A stretch of DNA of 64,000 nucleotides, taken from positions 1 through 64,000 of IMG/VR virus record IMGVR_UViG_3300047509_000125; one strand, 5' to 3'. The notes beneath the pieces are model-generated. The model searched no databases. It was given only the letters and a program-made list of their open reading frames with translations, and was not told where the DNA came from. The translations under genes were made by a program, and so were the position numbers. Positions 7,176 through 14,822 of this stretch are shown here, in pieces; the first letter of the stretch is position 1, and the number at the start of each line of letters is the position of its first letter. This DNA is from a virus.

Positions 7176-7470
7176 ACACCGCGACTGCTGCATCACCAAA
7201 ACCTTCCTGATCCTGATTCTGCTGGTGGTTGCGCTTTACAATTTGAATGCCGTGCCTTTGCTGGCCGATCTTAACCGACCTGAATCGAGATCACTTCAAC
7301 ATCCTGTCGTGAGCGGCGAAGCGCGAGAGAGCATATCCTTACAAGACGAGCAGTGTGCCATGACAAGCACGACGCCCGACTCTCGCGGCGGCATTCAACT
7401 TTTCCAAACCGTGGAGATTTACCCGCCTCCGCGCCCAACTCCAACCCCGACACCCAAAGTTGCAATATGA
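7165..7470 (+). CDS. Small membrane-anchored or secreted protein
   Basis: A 101-residue protein with a hydrophobic segment at residues 11-28 (TKTFLILILLVVALYNLN), after a short basic N-terminus. The C-terminal part is polar and ends in a Pro/Thr tail (PPPRPTPTPTP), like the linkers of the giant proteins downstream. Coupled by ATGA to the next gene. Function unknown. Confidence 0.55.
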   Translation: MNLKHRDCCITKTFLILILLVVALYNLNAVPLLADLNRPESRSLQHPVVSGEARESISLQDEQCAMTSTTPDSRGGIQLFQTVEIYPPPRPTPTPTPKVAI

Positions 7471-7991
7471 CCGAAACAATTAACGGACTACTCACTCAAC
7501 GCCCCGAACGCCCGCCTGAAGCGGGCCAAATCAAATGCTTTACCGTAGAAAACCGAGTCTCCGCAGCCGGTAAACCGTGGATCAAAGTAAAGAACGCCAC
7601 CCCCGACAAAGGCGGAAGGGACTACCGGATACTCAACGTCCAACCAACGGACTTCACCGATGCCCACGGCAACGTGAGCTTCAACATCGAACTGGAGCAA
7701 GTAAACGGCCAACAGCTCCAACCCGCTACTTCTACCCTCCCAACCCATCAAAACCTCGTACAGGACCCCGTAGACGCTTGCAACAGGCATCTGTTCAGGG
7801 CTTGCCAAGCCATGATGTTGTGCTTGGACACGGCAAGCTCAATCGGGGAAATCTGGGAATCCAAACACAAACAGCAACTAACCCCCGACCAATTCCAAGC
7901 CATCACCTCCACCTTATTCATCAACCTAGATAAGTCCGGGCTTATTAACCAACTGCCCTCCGCGCCCATCGAGAAGGAGAAAGAGTTTTGA
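7467..7991 (+). CDS. Hypothetical protein, possible OB-fold ssDNA-binding protein
   Basis: The protein has 174 residues from ATG 7467 (ATGA overlap). Residues 20-80 alternate strand and turn (IKCFTVENRV, GKPWIKVKNA, FNIELEQ), as in OB folds. A helical C-terminal domain and an acidic end (EKEKEF) follow. The place between an initiator and a RecB-like nuclease suits a single-strand-binding protein, but no diagnostic motif was seen. Confidence 0.5.
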   Translation: MTETINGLLTQRPERPPEAGQIKCFTVENRVSAAGKPWIKVKNATPDKGGRDYRILNVQPTDFTDAHGNVSFNIELEQVNGQQLQPATSTLPTHQNLVQDPVDACNRHLFRACQAMMLCLDTASSIGEIWESKHKQQLTPDQFQAITSTLFINLDKSGLINQLPSAPIEKEKEF

Positions 7992-8179
7992 GCTGTGATC
8001 TTTATTTAACGCGGGCGAAACCTATGCGGATAGAGTTTGTTTGTTATGCCTGCGGGGAGCCAATCCACACTAATGTAGCAACCGGGAGGATTTACGGGCA
8101 TGAAAACTGCGAACGGGAACGAAACAAGAAATGGGTAATTCCCGCCAATATCGACGTTAGCAACCAAGAAGACCCATGA
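7988..8179 (+). CDS. Small zinc-binding protein
   Basis: The protein has 63 residues from TTG 7988, which overlaps the previous stop (TTGA); ATG 8024 would give 51 residues. CYACGE followed by HENCER forms a Cys3-His or Cys4-like zinc site. The C-terminus overlaps the nuclease gene by ATGA, so the two are probably coupled. Confidence 0.55.
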   Translation: MSCDLYLTRAKPMRIEFVCYACGEPIHTNVATGRIYGHENCERERNKKWVIPANIDVSNQEDP

Positions 8180-8964
8180 TTACAGCAACCATTGCATCGC
8201 AGTCAGGGCATTATTACGATTCTGTAACCGGGGAACCTAGGTACGCGGTCATAGGCAAAAACGGCAACGAACGTCCAACCCGCATCACCGATGCCAAGGC
8301 GAACAAATGGTATCCCTCGGTTACACTGATCCTCAAACTGATAGATAAACCGGGCTTACGGCAATACTTCCGCAAACAGATGTACGACGCCGCCTTCACT
8401 ACCCCTCGCACTCCCAAGATGACTGATGAAGAACATTTCGAGGAATGTTGCCATTGGGCTGATGAACATGCCGAACTAGCCAGAAGCTCGGGGAAAGAAC
8501 TTCACAAGGCAATCGAGGATTACATCAGGGGTCAGAGGTCTTTGATTTGGTTCGAGCATATCACGAACATCGAGGCCAAGCTGTCTTCGCTGGGCATAGA
8601 TTTAACCCAAGGCAACTCGGAACATTCATTCGCCTGCGACCTCGGGTATGGCGGTAAAACGGATTACGTGTGCAAAGATCCTGAAGTAATTCTCGACTTC
8701 AAAAACAAGAAGGTAATCGAGGAAAAGAAATTGAGCTACGATGAACACTTGATGCAACTGGCAGCCTACTCCCGTGGGCTCGGGATGCCGGACGCCCGCT
8801 GCCTGAACGTGTTCGTGGGCGTGGAAGATAAAAAGGTGGTTTGTCTGGAGTACGCCCAGGAAGATTTACAGAAGGCGTGGGGCATGTTCACTACTCTCTT
8901 GACTTTTTGGCAACTGAAGACCGGATACTTCCCAAATGAAAAAATCTCCACTCAAGCGAGTTAG
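8176..8964 (+). CDS. Cas4/RecB-like PD-(D/E)XK exonuclease
   Basis: A 262-residue protein. The nuclease core is visible as H110 and E114 (ELHKAIEDYI), E149, GGKTD with D163, VILDFKNKK with D174 and K176, and Q194-LAAY, the motif order of PDDEXK_1/RecB nucleases. No iron-sulphur cysteine set is seen, so it resembles phage exonucleases of the lambda/RecE class in size more than Cas4 proper. It would resect DNA ends for recombination or recycle host DNA. It overlaps the HNH gene by 29 nt. Confidence 0.8.
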   Translation: MITATIASQSGHYYDSVTGEPRYAVIGKNGNERPTRITDAKANKWYPSVTLILKLIDKPGLRQYFRKQMYDAAFTTPRTPKMTDEEHFEECCHWADEHAELARSSGKELHKAIEDYIRGQRSLIWFEHITNIEAKLSSLGIDLTQGNSEHSFACDLGYGGKTDYVCKDPEVILDFKNKKVIEEKKLSYDEHLMQLAAYSRGLGMPDARCLNVFVGVEDKKVVCLEYAQEDLQKAWGMFTTLLTFWQLKTGYFPNEKISTQAS

Positions 8965-9211
8965 CAAAAAGAAGGGTCAACAGGATCGTGCCTTCAGGAT
9001 ACTAAAACCCATCTACATACGGTCCCACCCGTACTGTGAAATGTTCGATGACTGCTTTAATGAAACTATTGACATCCATCACATGAAAGGGCAAGCCGGA
9101 GAACTGATGTGCGATGAGCGTTGGTTCAAAGCTACGTGCCGCCCTTGCCATGATTGGGTGGAAACTCACAAAAACAAAGCCCGCGCCATGGGTCTCATCC
9201 TCTACAAATGA
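8936..9211 (+). CDS. HNH-type zinc endonuclease-like protein
   Basis: A 91-residue protein with a basic N-terminus. CEMFDDC, IDIHHMKGQAG, then CRPCHDWVETHKNKAR match the short phage HNH-like proteins in which two CxxC pairs hold zinc and the HH pair forms the catalytic strand. The terminal N/H of the motif is HKNKA. Probably a DNA nicking or structure-specific nuclease that works beside the RecB-like enzyme. Confidence 0.7.
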   Translation: MKKSPLKRVSKKKGQQDRAFRILKPIYIRSHPYCEMFDDCFNETIDIHHMKGQAGELMCDERWFKATCRPCHDWVETHKNKARAMGLILYK

Positions 9212-9633
9212 CTGACCAAGAGCTAGAGCGGGTAGCCAGAGACCTTTGGATGCAATTAGCTCTCAGGCACTACGCCGTTGATCTGGATTACTCCTGTTCG
9301 CAATACGCCGAAGCGATCGGGCTCATCCTCTCCGCGTTAAAGCAGGTGCACAACTCGTTAGGGAAGCAGGAGAATTTGGTTGATTCCATTGCGGTTAAGC
9401 CACAGGGCCAGCAAAGCGAGGAGACTAAAGGCAACGCAACGGAGTTGAAGGGACTAACACGCGAGCAGTGGATTCGGAGCGTAGCTCACGAATTAGGCTT
9501 TGAGACCTGTACGGAGGAAGGTCAAAAGAACAGAATGGCCTACGCCGAGTCGTTAGCGCAATCCTACTACGACGACGATCCAACCGAATACACACCGCAC
9601 CAAGCATTATTGGAGGACGCTACCTATGCCTGA
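9208..9633 (+). CDS. Hypothetical early protein
   Basis: The protein has 141 residues from ATG 9208 (ATGA overlap). It is acidic and helical (QELERVARDLWMQLALRHYA; EGQKNRMAYAESLAQSYYD) and looks like a soluble phage accessory protein. No catalytic or metal motif seen. Confidence 0.6.
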   Translation: MTDQELERVARDLWMQLALRHYAVDLDYSCSQYAEAIGLILSALKQVHNSLGKQENLVDSIAVKPQGQQSEETKGNATELKGLTREQWIRSVAHELGFETCTEEGQKNRMAYAESLAQSYYDDDPTEYTPHQALLEDATYA

Positions 9634-9919
9634 TTCTGAGCAGGTACAGCCAAACAGGTGCAGGAAGTGGAAAGTTTGGGTTAATGATTATAATGACATC
9701 GCGTTGGAGCCTAGTGACAGCGAGCATCGCAAGGAAATAGTCGTCACCGAGCTTTCCGCTGAACACCAAGCCGACGAGCGAGTAGGACTGGAACCTCACG
9801 AAGAATGGAATGAAGTAAAAAGACAAATGGTCGAACGCATTGGAGCGAACCAAGCCGACGAGCGAGTAGAAGTGATAACCAGAGGACCAGACAGAGTTCC
9901 AAGGTGGAAAAAGAAATAA
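9626..9919 (+). CDS. Hypothetical protein with internal duplication
   Basis: A 97-residue, highly charged protein. QADERV occurs twice (near residues 48 and 76) because a 21-bp exact direct repeat (9765-9785, 9849-9869) lies 84 bp apart and in frame. This points to a recent segmental duplication. It ends with a TAATG overlap onto the next tiny gene. Confidence 0.55.
   Translation: MPDSEQVQPNRCRKWKVWVNDYNDIALEPSDSEHRKEIVVTELSAEHQADERVGLEPHEEWNEVKRQMVERIGANQADERVEVITRGPDRVPRWKKK
9765..9869. repeat. 21-bp direct repeat, two exact copies
   Basis: The same 21 bases, starting ACCAAGCCGACGAGCG, occur at 9765-9785 and 9849-9869. The 84-bp offset keeps reading frame inside the 97-residue gene. Confidence 0.85.
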
Positions 9920-9996
9920 TGAACTGGGAAATTTGGCTATCACTCTACCTCGCTTACAGCATTCTATTTGTCGTTTCGATGAGAAAGGGATTTTGA
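9919..9996 (+). CDS. 25-residue single-pass membrane peptide
   Basis: The start overlaps the previous stop (TAATG) and the stop overlaps the next TTG start. The peptide is one membrane helix (WLSLYLAYSILFVVSM) with a basic end (RKGF). Small size and coupling to two more membrane peptides suggest a membrane-acting cluster. Confidence 0.45.
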   Translation: MNWEIWLSLYLAYSILFVVSMRKGF

Positions 9997-10160
9997 ACCC
10001 CAAAATGTTACTGTTGATCCTTTTATTGGCCTTTACGCTGGTTCCTTCGACAACTTTCGGTGAGGCACTGCTTGAATGGGCAACCTTCCTCGGGTTTTGT
10101 TGGTGTGTTGCACAGAACCCACCCAAGGATGGGAGTAAACCTAAACAACAATCGGAATGA
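9993..10160 (+). CDS. Small membrane protein
   Basis: The protein has 55 residues from TTG 9993 (TTGA overlap), or 51 from ATG 10005. A hydrophobic segment (MLLLILLLAFTLVPSTTFG) resembles a signal peptide or membrane anchor, a second hydrophobic stretch (WATFLGFCWCVA) follows, and the tail is polar and basic. Second of three overlapping membrane micro-proteins. Confidence 0.5.
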   Translation: MNPKMLLLILLLAFTLVPSTTFGEALLEWATFLGFCWCVAQNPPKDGSKPKQQSE

Positions 10161-10270
10161 AATCGAGGCTAATTTGGCTGTTCTGGTTTTCGGTGTTTCT
10201 AATTACGCTCCCGCTGTGCTGGATAACCTTTGTCTCGGACCTAAATGCTTATGCCTTTGAACGAACATAA
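10157..10270 (+). CDS. 37-residue membrane peptide
   Basis: The start overlaps the previous stop by ATGA. A basic start (MKSRL) precedes one long hydrophobic helix (IWLFWFSVFLITLPLCWITF) and a short polar tail. Third of the overlapping membrane micro-proteins. Roles such as superinfection exclusion or membrane modulation are possible; none is shown. Confidence 0.45.
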   Translation: MKSRLIWLFWFSVFLITLPLCWITFVSDLNAYAFERT

Positions 10271-10337
10271 TCTCAAGGGCCGTGTGGAGGTATTGCGAGC
10301 AATGACTGAAGCCAAAGGCGACGCCTTACCTAAATAA
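10251..10337 (+). CDS. Possible 28-residue peptide
   Basis: ATG 10251 opens a short charged helical frame (KGRVEVLRAMTEAKGD) that overlaps the end of the preceding gene by 20 nt and ends 4 nt before the next start. Only position supports it. Confidence 0.25.
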   Translation: MPLNEHNLKGRVEVLRAMTEAKGDALPK

Positions 10338-10341
10338 AAAT

Positions 10342-10536
10342 ATGGGCCGACAAATCTACGATCCGGTCACCGTGGCAACCGCAGCCGTTGAATATCAAGA
10401 CCTAAAGCCCGGCAGCGGCCACCGCGTTACGTTGGCATCGGTGGCTAGGCACCACAGAATCAGTGTGGATTCGCTCTTCAATTTCCGCCGTTCGGGAAGC
10501 CCTAACAAGTTTGTGCCTAAAGGCAACACGCCATGA
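10342..10536 (+). CDS. Small helix-turn-helix-like protein
   Basis: A 64-residue basic protein. TLASVARHHRISVDSLFNFR (about residues 30-49) has the spacing of a helix-turn-helix, so it may bind DNA as an early regulator. Coupled by ATGA to the following gene. No exact family. Confidence 0.55.
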   Translation: MGRQIYDPVTVATAAVEYQDLKPGSGHRVTLASVARHHRISVDSLFNFRRSGSPNKFVPKGNTP

Positions 10537-10784
10537 ATAAGCTAAATCTTGATCTGGATGATGCCTTTGAAAATTTCATGCGGCAGGTTCATGGCGGTAA
10601 AGTAGCTGAGACTTCTGTGCAATGGAATGAATGCCGCCGAGTGTTTTTCTGTGGGGTTGAGCAGATGTTTTCATTTTCAATGCAACTAACCGCACTTCCC
10701 GACGACGAAGCAGAAGCAGGACTTGCGAATATCCAGCAACAACTGAGGGATTTCGCGCAGCGGCTAAAGGAGGACAAAGCGTAA
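10533..10784 (+). CDS. Hypothetical early protein
   Basis: An 83-residue, mostly helical acidic protein (DDAFENFMRQVHGGK; AEAGLANIQQQLRDFAQRLK). This is a frequent type in phage early operons with no assigned function. It abuts the next gene. Confidence 0.6.
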   Translation: MNKLNLDLDDAFENFMRQVHGGKVAETSVQWNECRRVFFCGVEQMFSFSMQLTALPDDEAEAGLANIQQQLRDFAQRLKEDKA

Positions 10785-10970
10785 ATGGATACACGAACAG
10801 GAATGATACTACCGGAAGATCACGTTCCCACAGGGCAACGACAGCACTTTGTAAAGGTTGAACGCGACTTGACGGCGAAGGAACGATGCGAGGCGCAGAT
10901 TCGCCTTTACGCTCCATGTGGTTGCGGAAGCGAAAAGAAATTCAAGTTCTGCTGCTACAAACCAAAATGA
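10785..10970 (+). CDS. SEC-C motif protein
   Basis: A 61-residue protein ending in PCGCGSEKKFKFCC, a textbook SEC-C zinc motif (CxCxSxxKxKxCC) as at the C-terminus of SecA. The N-terminal part is short and helical. SEC-C tags bind zinc and mediate protein contacts; here the partner is unknown. Confidence 0.65.
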   Translation: MDTRTGMILPEDHVPTGQRQHFVKVERDLTAKERCEAQIRLYAPCGCGSEKKFKFCCYKPK

Positions 10971-11368
10971 GCGACTCTGACTCCTTGTGTGCGGGTGATA
11001 AGAAAGTGTTCTATTTCGGCTGCATGAATGTGCCTGGACACTATCTCTACGGGCAGGATGGTCATTCGGTTCCGCATTATCGCGCCAGCGCAATTCTTCC
11101 ATTTAGATACGAAATACTCGACGGCGGATTGCTACCTCAAAATGGCCAGCAGGTTCAATCGGAGAAGCATCTGGCAATCATTAACGGTTGGACAATCGTA
11201 AGCATGTGGGATCGCACTGGTGACTCACGCGCAGGCTCTAATTCATCCTTCATCGCGGAGGGCATCCGAACACGCGAAGAAGTGCTGGACATAGCCAAAC
11301 TGGTGTTTCCGAACATCGTGAATCGAATCTTCTACATAACGGGTAAAGACGTAAACGTTGGTAACTAA
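10967..11368 (+). CDS. Hypothetical early protein
   Basis: The protein has 133 residues from ATG 10967 (ATGA overlap). It has mixed strand and helix with conserved-looking GCMNVPGHYLYG and LAIINGWTIVSMWDRTGDSR. No cofactor motif is evident. It belongs to the last part of the early operon. Confidence 0.6.
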   Translation: MSDSDSLCAGDKKVFYFGCMNVPGHYLYGQDGHSVPHYRASAILPFRYEILDGGLLPQNGQQVQSEKHLAIINGWTIVSMWDRTGDSRAGSNSSFIAEGIRTREEVLDIAKLVFPNIVNRIFYITGKDVNVGN

Positions 11369-11714
11369 GCAAATGGAGGTAACTAGCGCCGTGACAACTA
11401 ACCAAAACTGTGCGGGTGATAGGCTCAAAGCCGAAGCCAAAGAATACTTTGCTAAATGGGCAATGGGCCAATGTCCCTCAAGCACTCACGGAACCCGTCA
11501 TCACCAAAGATGGATTGGATTCTGGGCTGGCGTTGAATGGATGATGCAGCGGAACCGCCGCGTCCCCGAGCAGCAGCCCAACGCAGAGAAGATGCGAGAG
11601 GCGTTGGAGAAACTTGACGAATTAGCTACTAAATCCATCAAATACCCGACATCCGGCAAGGCTCTGTGGTCATGGGACGTCCGGGACATCGCTCGTGCCG
11701 CTCTCTCTGATTAG
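11358..11714 (+). CDS. Hypothetical early protein
   Basis: The protein has 118 residues from GTG 11358, or 113 from ATG 11373. AKEYFAKWAMGQCPSST and FWAGVEWMMQRNR are amphipathic, and a short C-terminal helix follows. It overlaps the next frame by 20 nt and closes the early small-gene run. Confidence 0.55.
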   Translation: MVTKQMEVTSAVTTNQNCAGDRLKAEAKEYFAKWAMGQCPSSTHGTRHHQRWIGFWAGVEWMMQRNRRVPEQQPNAEKMREALEKLDELATKSIKYPTSGKALWSWDVRDIARAALSD

Positions 11715-12942
11715 GAGAAGAAATGATCTGCCGCTCTTTCGATCACTTGTGACCGAGCCCGACCCGATACCGCCACTGGTTAGTCAGGCTCGCGCTCATA
11801 ACTGGCGAGCTGGTCAGTTCGATTTTAAGAAAGCGCTGCGACCCGGTATAACGTATCTCAACTGCGCGTTCGTTGAGCGCGATGACGGGCTCTGGTTAAT
11901 CACGCGCCAGAGTGAGGACCGAGTTGGTATGCCTTTCGGGTTTAATTCGCTGTGGGCATTCAAAATCAGTGAAGACGATCTCCAGCCGCTTTTCGGTAAG
12001 CACATGATATTTCAGGGCGCGCGGGACATGGAACAATTCGAAGATGGTCGTCCGATGTTTTTCAACGGGCAGACCTGGATTTCGTGCTGCAATTTTATCT
12101 GGTTTCCGGACGGAAGCTGGACCGGTGCGCATCAGACGATTGGGGTATTTGATTCGGACTGGAACTGTATGTGGCGCCATAACCCTGAGATTGGCGGGAA
12201 CGAAGAATCGGTTGAGACCAAAGTCACCGGGCCAAAGCACGAAAAGAATTGGGTGTTTTGGATACATAACGGCCGGCTACATTTGCTTTATAGCCAGGAA
12301 CCGTGGCTGGTGATCGAGTTTGGGAACAAGTGGTTTGAGCGGACGAATCACCGGGGGAACCGCTACGGGGTTAAGTACGACTATGGTCTTATCCGCGGTG
12401 GCACGCCGCCGATTTTGCATGATGGATTTTACTGGACGTTCTTTCATTCCTCCTTGCCGTGGGAGGGACGGTTACGCCGTTACTTTATGGGCGCGATCGG
12501 GTTCAAACCCGAGCCGCCGTTTACCCCGGTTCGTTACACCGTTAAACCGCTTTTGATTGGAAGCCGGAATGATACCTGGGCGCCGAACAAACCACTCGTG
12601 GTGTTTCCTTGTGGCGCGGTGTTGCGCGGCGATAAGTGGTTAATCAGCTATGGGATTAACGATCTGACCTGTGGTTGGGTTGAGATACCGCACTTCGATC
12701 TTTATCAGCGGACCGTGCCGGTCCCGAATTATTGTCGTGAACTCATGCTGTATCCGGACTGGTTCAAACCGGCGATGTCTTCAAATAATGGAGAAAAAAC
12801 CAACACGGACTTAACGCAGCGTCGCCGTGAACATGCAGCCAAGATTCGACAAATTCTGGCTGAGAAACGCGCTCGCGGTGAGGTCACAATTAAACGGCGT
12901 CGGAAACGGAAAAGGATTGCACGCAGGAGGGTTAGGGCGTAG
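11695..12942 (+). CDS. GH130-like five-bladed beta-propeller (mannoside phosphorylase family fold)
   Basis: The frame is 415 residues from GTG 11695; GTG 11749 is another start. The order of segments, EDRVGMPFGFN, an ARDME strand, GGTPPILHDGFYW, then FPCGAVLRGDKWLISYG near residue 301, matches glycoside hydrolase family 130-type propellers, which phosphorolyse or hydrolyse beta-mannosides. A lysine/arginine-rich tail of about 50 residues has no place in that fold and may bind nucleic acid. The gene opens the virion module, so it may modify glycans on the virion or cell. A good AGGAG (11713-11717) precedes an out-of-frame ATG at 11723, so the start, or a frameshift, needs checking. Confidence 0.6.
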   Translation: MPLSLIRRRNDLPLFRSLVTEPDPIPPLVSQARAHNWRAGQFDFKKALRPGITYLNCAFVERDDGLWLITRQSEDRVGMPFGFNSLWAFKISEDDLQPLFGKHMIFQGARDMEQFEDGRPMFFNGQTWISCCNFIWFPDGSWTGAHQTIGVFDSDWNCMWRHNPEIGGNEESVETKVTGPKHEKNWVFWIHNGRLHLLYSQEPWLVIEFGNKWFERTNHRGNRYGVKYDYGLIRGGTPPILHDGFYWTFFHSSLPWEGRLRRYFMGAIGFKPEPPFTPVRYTVKPLLIGSRNDTWAPNKPLVVFPCGAVLRGDKWLISYGINDLTCGWVEIPHFDLYQRTVPVPNYCRELMLYPDWFKPAMSSNNGEKTNTDLTQRRREHAAKIRQILAEKRARGEVTIKRRRKRKRIARRRVRA

Positions 12943-12953
12943 AAGGCGAAGCG

Positions 12954-14075
12954 GTGCCTACACGCGGCGAAACGAAAGCCCTTCTCGGCCGATACGTTGG
13001 GGCAAACAATAATCCCAACGACCGGATCGATCTTGTCCGCGAGCGCTACATCAGAGCTGGCAATTACAAGGGACTGAAAGAAACCGTTCGGTTCGTGGTG
13101 TATCCGGACGCGCAAGGTCGCGGAATGATAACCCTGCCGCGGCGATATTCCGGCATTATCGGCCTAACTATTGACGGGTTCTGCGGCGGATTGGCTCTAC
13201 CTGTTCGTAATCCGTGGTATGATTTTGCTCCCGGTGGAGCTAATCGGTTAGACGGATCAACCTTTGGTCGTGGAGCGATACCAATCGAAGGACGGTTCAC
13301 TACTTTTGCCGACTGGAATGTGCCACTCATGCTGCGGATTAAAGTCGAACAGCCCGAGAACCCAGGCACAATCATCTTTCGCGGGACACTAAACGGCCAG
13401 AAACTTTATTCCCTCAATTCCTCGGCGATGTGGATTGAAGGGGTTGCCCTCGATTTTTCAAACACCACTGCTACAACCGCGCAGGTGTTTGATGCGCCGC
13501 CGTATTCGGTCGTTAAACCAGTGACGCAAGGGCGAATTTTTCTCTACACCGTTGACGCGGACGGGCTCGAGACATTGGTAGCTATCTACGAACCGACCGA
13601 GACGTTACCGAAATGGCGCCGATACAAGGTGCCCGTCTTACCGTCGTTCGTAACCTCACCCCAGGCGCCGGTCCAAGTCCCGCCGAGCGGAACCGGCGGC
13701 GTCTTCTATACTAAGAGCGAGATCGACGCGATGTTTGGCGATGCCGGTGTACTCACGGTAAACACCGATGGCACTGACGATTTGTCAGCGGCTCTACCAT
13801 ACGCGCTTCGAACGATTCAGTTAATCGCTCAAGCCGGGGTCGGACCGTACACGCACAATTTCACGCTGAACCGGTTCCCGCCAAAAGTCGGAGCGATTTA
13901 CCGGATACGTTTACAGGTCGATCAATCGTCTAACCAAATCCTTGTGTTCTACGATCAGAACGTTGGTGGGACGCTACTTTACCAGGTCAACGGGGATTCG
14001 AGTAACCAATATTTCGTGACGTTAGTCTTCGAGTTTGACGGGAACTCCTGGCACTACAGCGGAACTGAACCATGA
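12954..14075 (+). CDS. Virion-associated protein, likely tail or neck
   Basis: The protein has 373 residues from GTG 12954. Beta-rich segments carry the phrase YTKSEIDAMF near residue 258, common as a linker in phage tail-fibre and baseplate proteins. The C-terminal 100 residues are beta-strand rich (YRIRLQVDQSSNQILVFYD). This suggests a structural or receptor-facing protein. No known enzyme motif. Confidence 0.55.
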   Translation: MPTRGETKALLGRYVGANNNPNDRIDLVRERYIRAGNYKGLKETVRFVVYPDAQGRGMITLPRRYSGIIGLTIDGFCGGLALPVRNPWYDFAPGGANRLDGSTFGRGAIPIEGRFTTFADWNVPLMLRIKVEQPENPGTIIFRGTLNGQKLYSLNSSAMWIEGVALDFSNTTATTAQVFDAPPYSVVKPVTQGRIFLYTVDADGLETLVAIYEPTETLPKWRRYKVPVLPSFVTSPQAPVQVPPSGTGGVFYTKSEIDAMFGDAGVLTVNTDGTDDLSAALPYALRTIQLIAQAGVGPYTHNFTLNRFPPKVGAIYRIRLQVDQSSNQILVFYDQNVGGTLLYQVNGDSSNQYFVTLVFEFDGNSWHYSGTEP

Positions 14076-14392
14076 GTACGCCTCCGTTCAATACGTTTAC
14101 CTGCATCTGCAAAATCGCTTACTTTCCGTTAGCCGATGACAACGATGAAGTGACCCCCGGCAATTTGGGTGCGATTCGGCTTGGGCTCGAAGCGCTACAA
14201 AAAGAGGACGCGGGGGATCTACTTCGGGCCGGTCAACTGTGGGATGAAGGCAGAAGATTATTAGCCGAAGAATCGGAAGACGATGTCGGCGCGGCGTCGG
14301 AAGGAAAAGTCCAGGTCGAAGACGATTTCGAACTTGGGTGTTTAGGTGGCGAAGGTGGCTGGGGTTATGGCGGATACGGCTATGAATGGTGA
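14072..14392 (+). CDS. Hypothetical virion-module protein
   Basis: A 106-residue protein, coupled by ATGA. A folded N-terminal half is followed by an acidic stretch (EESEDDVG) and a Gly/Tyr-rich end (GWGYGGYGYEW). It looks like a small structural or assembly factor. Confidence 0.5.
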   Translation: MSTPPFNTFTCICKIAYFPLADDNDEVTPGNLGAIRLGLEALQKEDAGDLLRAGQLWDEGRRLLAEESEDDVGAASEGKVQVEDDFELGCLGGEGGWGYGGYGYEW

Positions 14393-14822
14393 CGACGTTA
14401 GGAAACGATCCATGTCGCTAGCGGTCTTTCGGCAGATTGCTACCGGCTCGCCAACCGGCACCGATTTTGAAGCGACCTTTCGCCATAACGCTCCGTATAG
14501 TCCCAGCGGTACGAATTGGGCGAACACATTCCGGCAAACTACTGCGCCCGCAGCGGCACAGCCTAACTTGTCGGGTGGAACAAAACCGACAAACCAGCCT
14601 TACACGTTGGAACTGAGTCCATTTTCAAACCCGCCGAGAGTGACACCGGTCACTCCGAAACCTACGTTGACGCAGTTAGCTGATACATTCGAAGCGCCCA
14701 ATGCGATTGGAACGCCCTCCGCGGCAAGCGATACGTCTCTCACCACTTCTTTGGCGCCACACCCGTTGGCGACTCAGTACGGATTTATGAGCGACGGCGG
14801 CGAAGATGACGAAGAGGAATAA
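14367..14822 (+). CDS. Hypothetical virion-module protein
   Basis: The protein has 151 residues from ATG 14367; GTG 14346 and ATG 14382 are alternatives. It is rich in Thr, Pro, Ala and Ser with low-complexity stretches and an acidic end (GEDDEEE). FRHNAPYSPSGTNWANTFRQ suggests a repeat of ATFRHN/NTFRQT. Probably a flexible structural protein; no family known. Confidence 0.5.
   Translation: MADTAMNGDDVRKRSMSLAVFRQIATGSPTGTDFEATFRHNAPYSPSGTNWANTFRQTTAPAAAQPNLSGGTKPTNQPYTLELSPFSNPPRVTPVTPKPTLTQLADTFEAPNAIGTPSAASDTSLTTSLAPHPLATQYGFMSDGGEDDEEE

Noticed and set aside
8176-8964. A CRISPR-type Cas4
   Set aside because: The nuclease motifs fit, but no iron-sulphur cysteine set and no CRISPR array or other cas gene is nearby.
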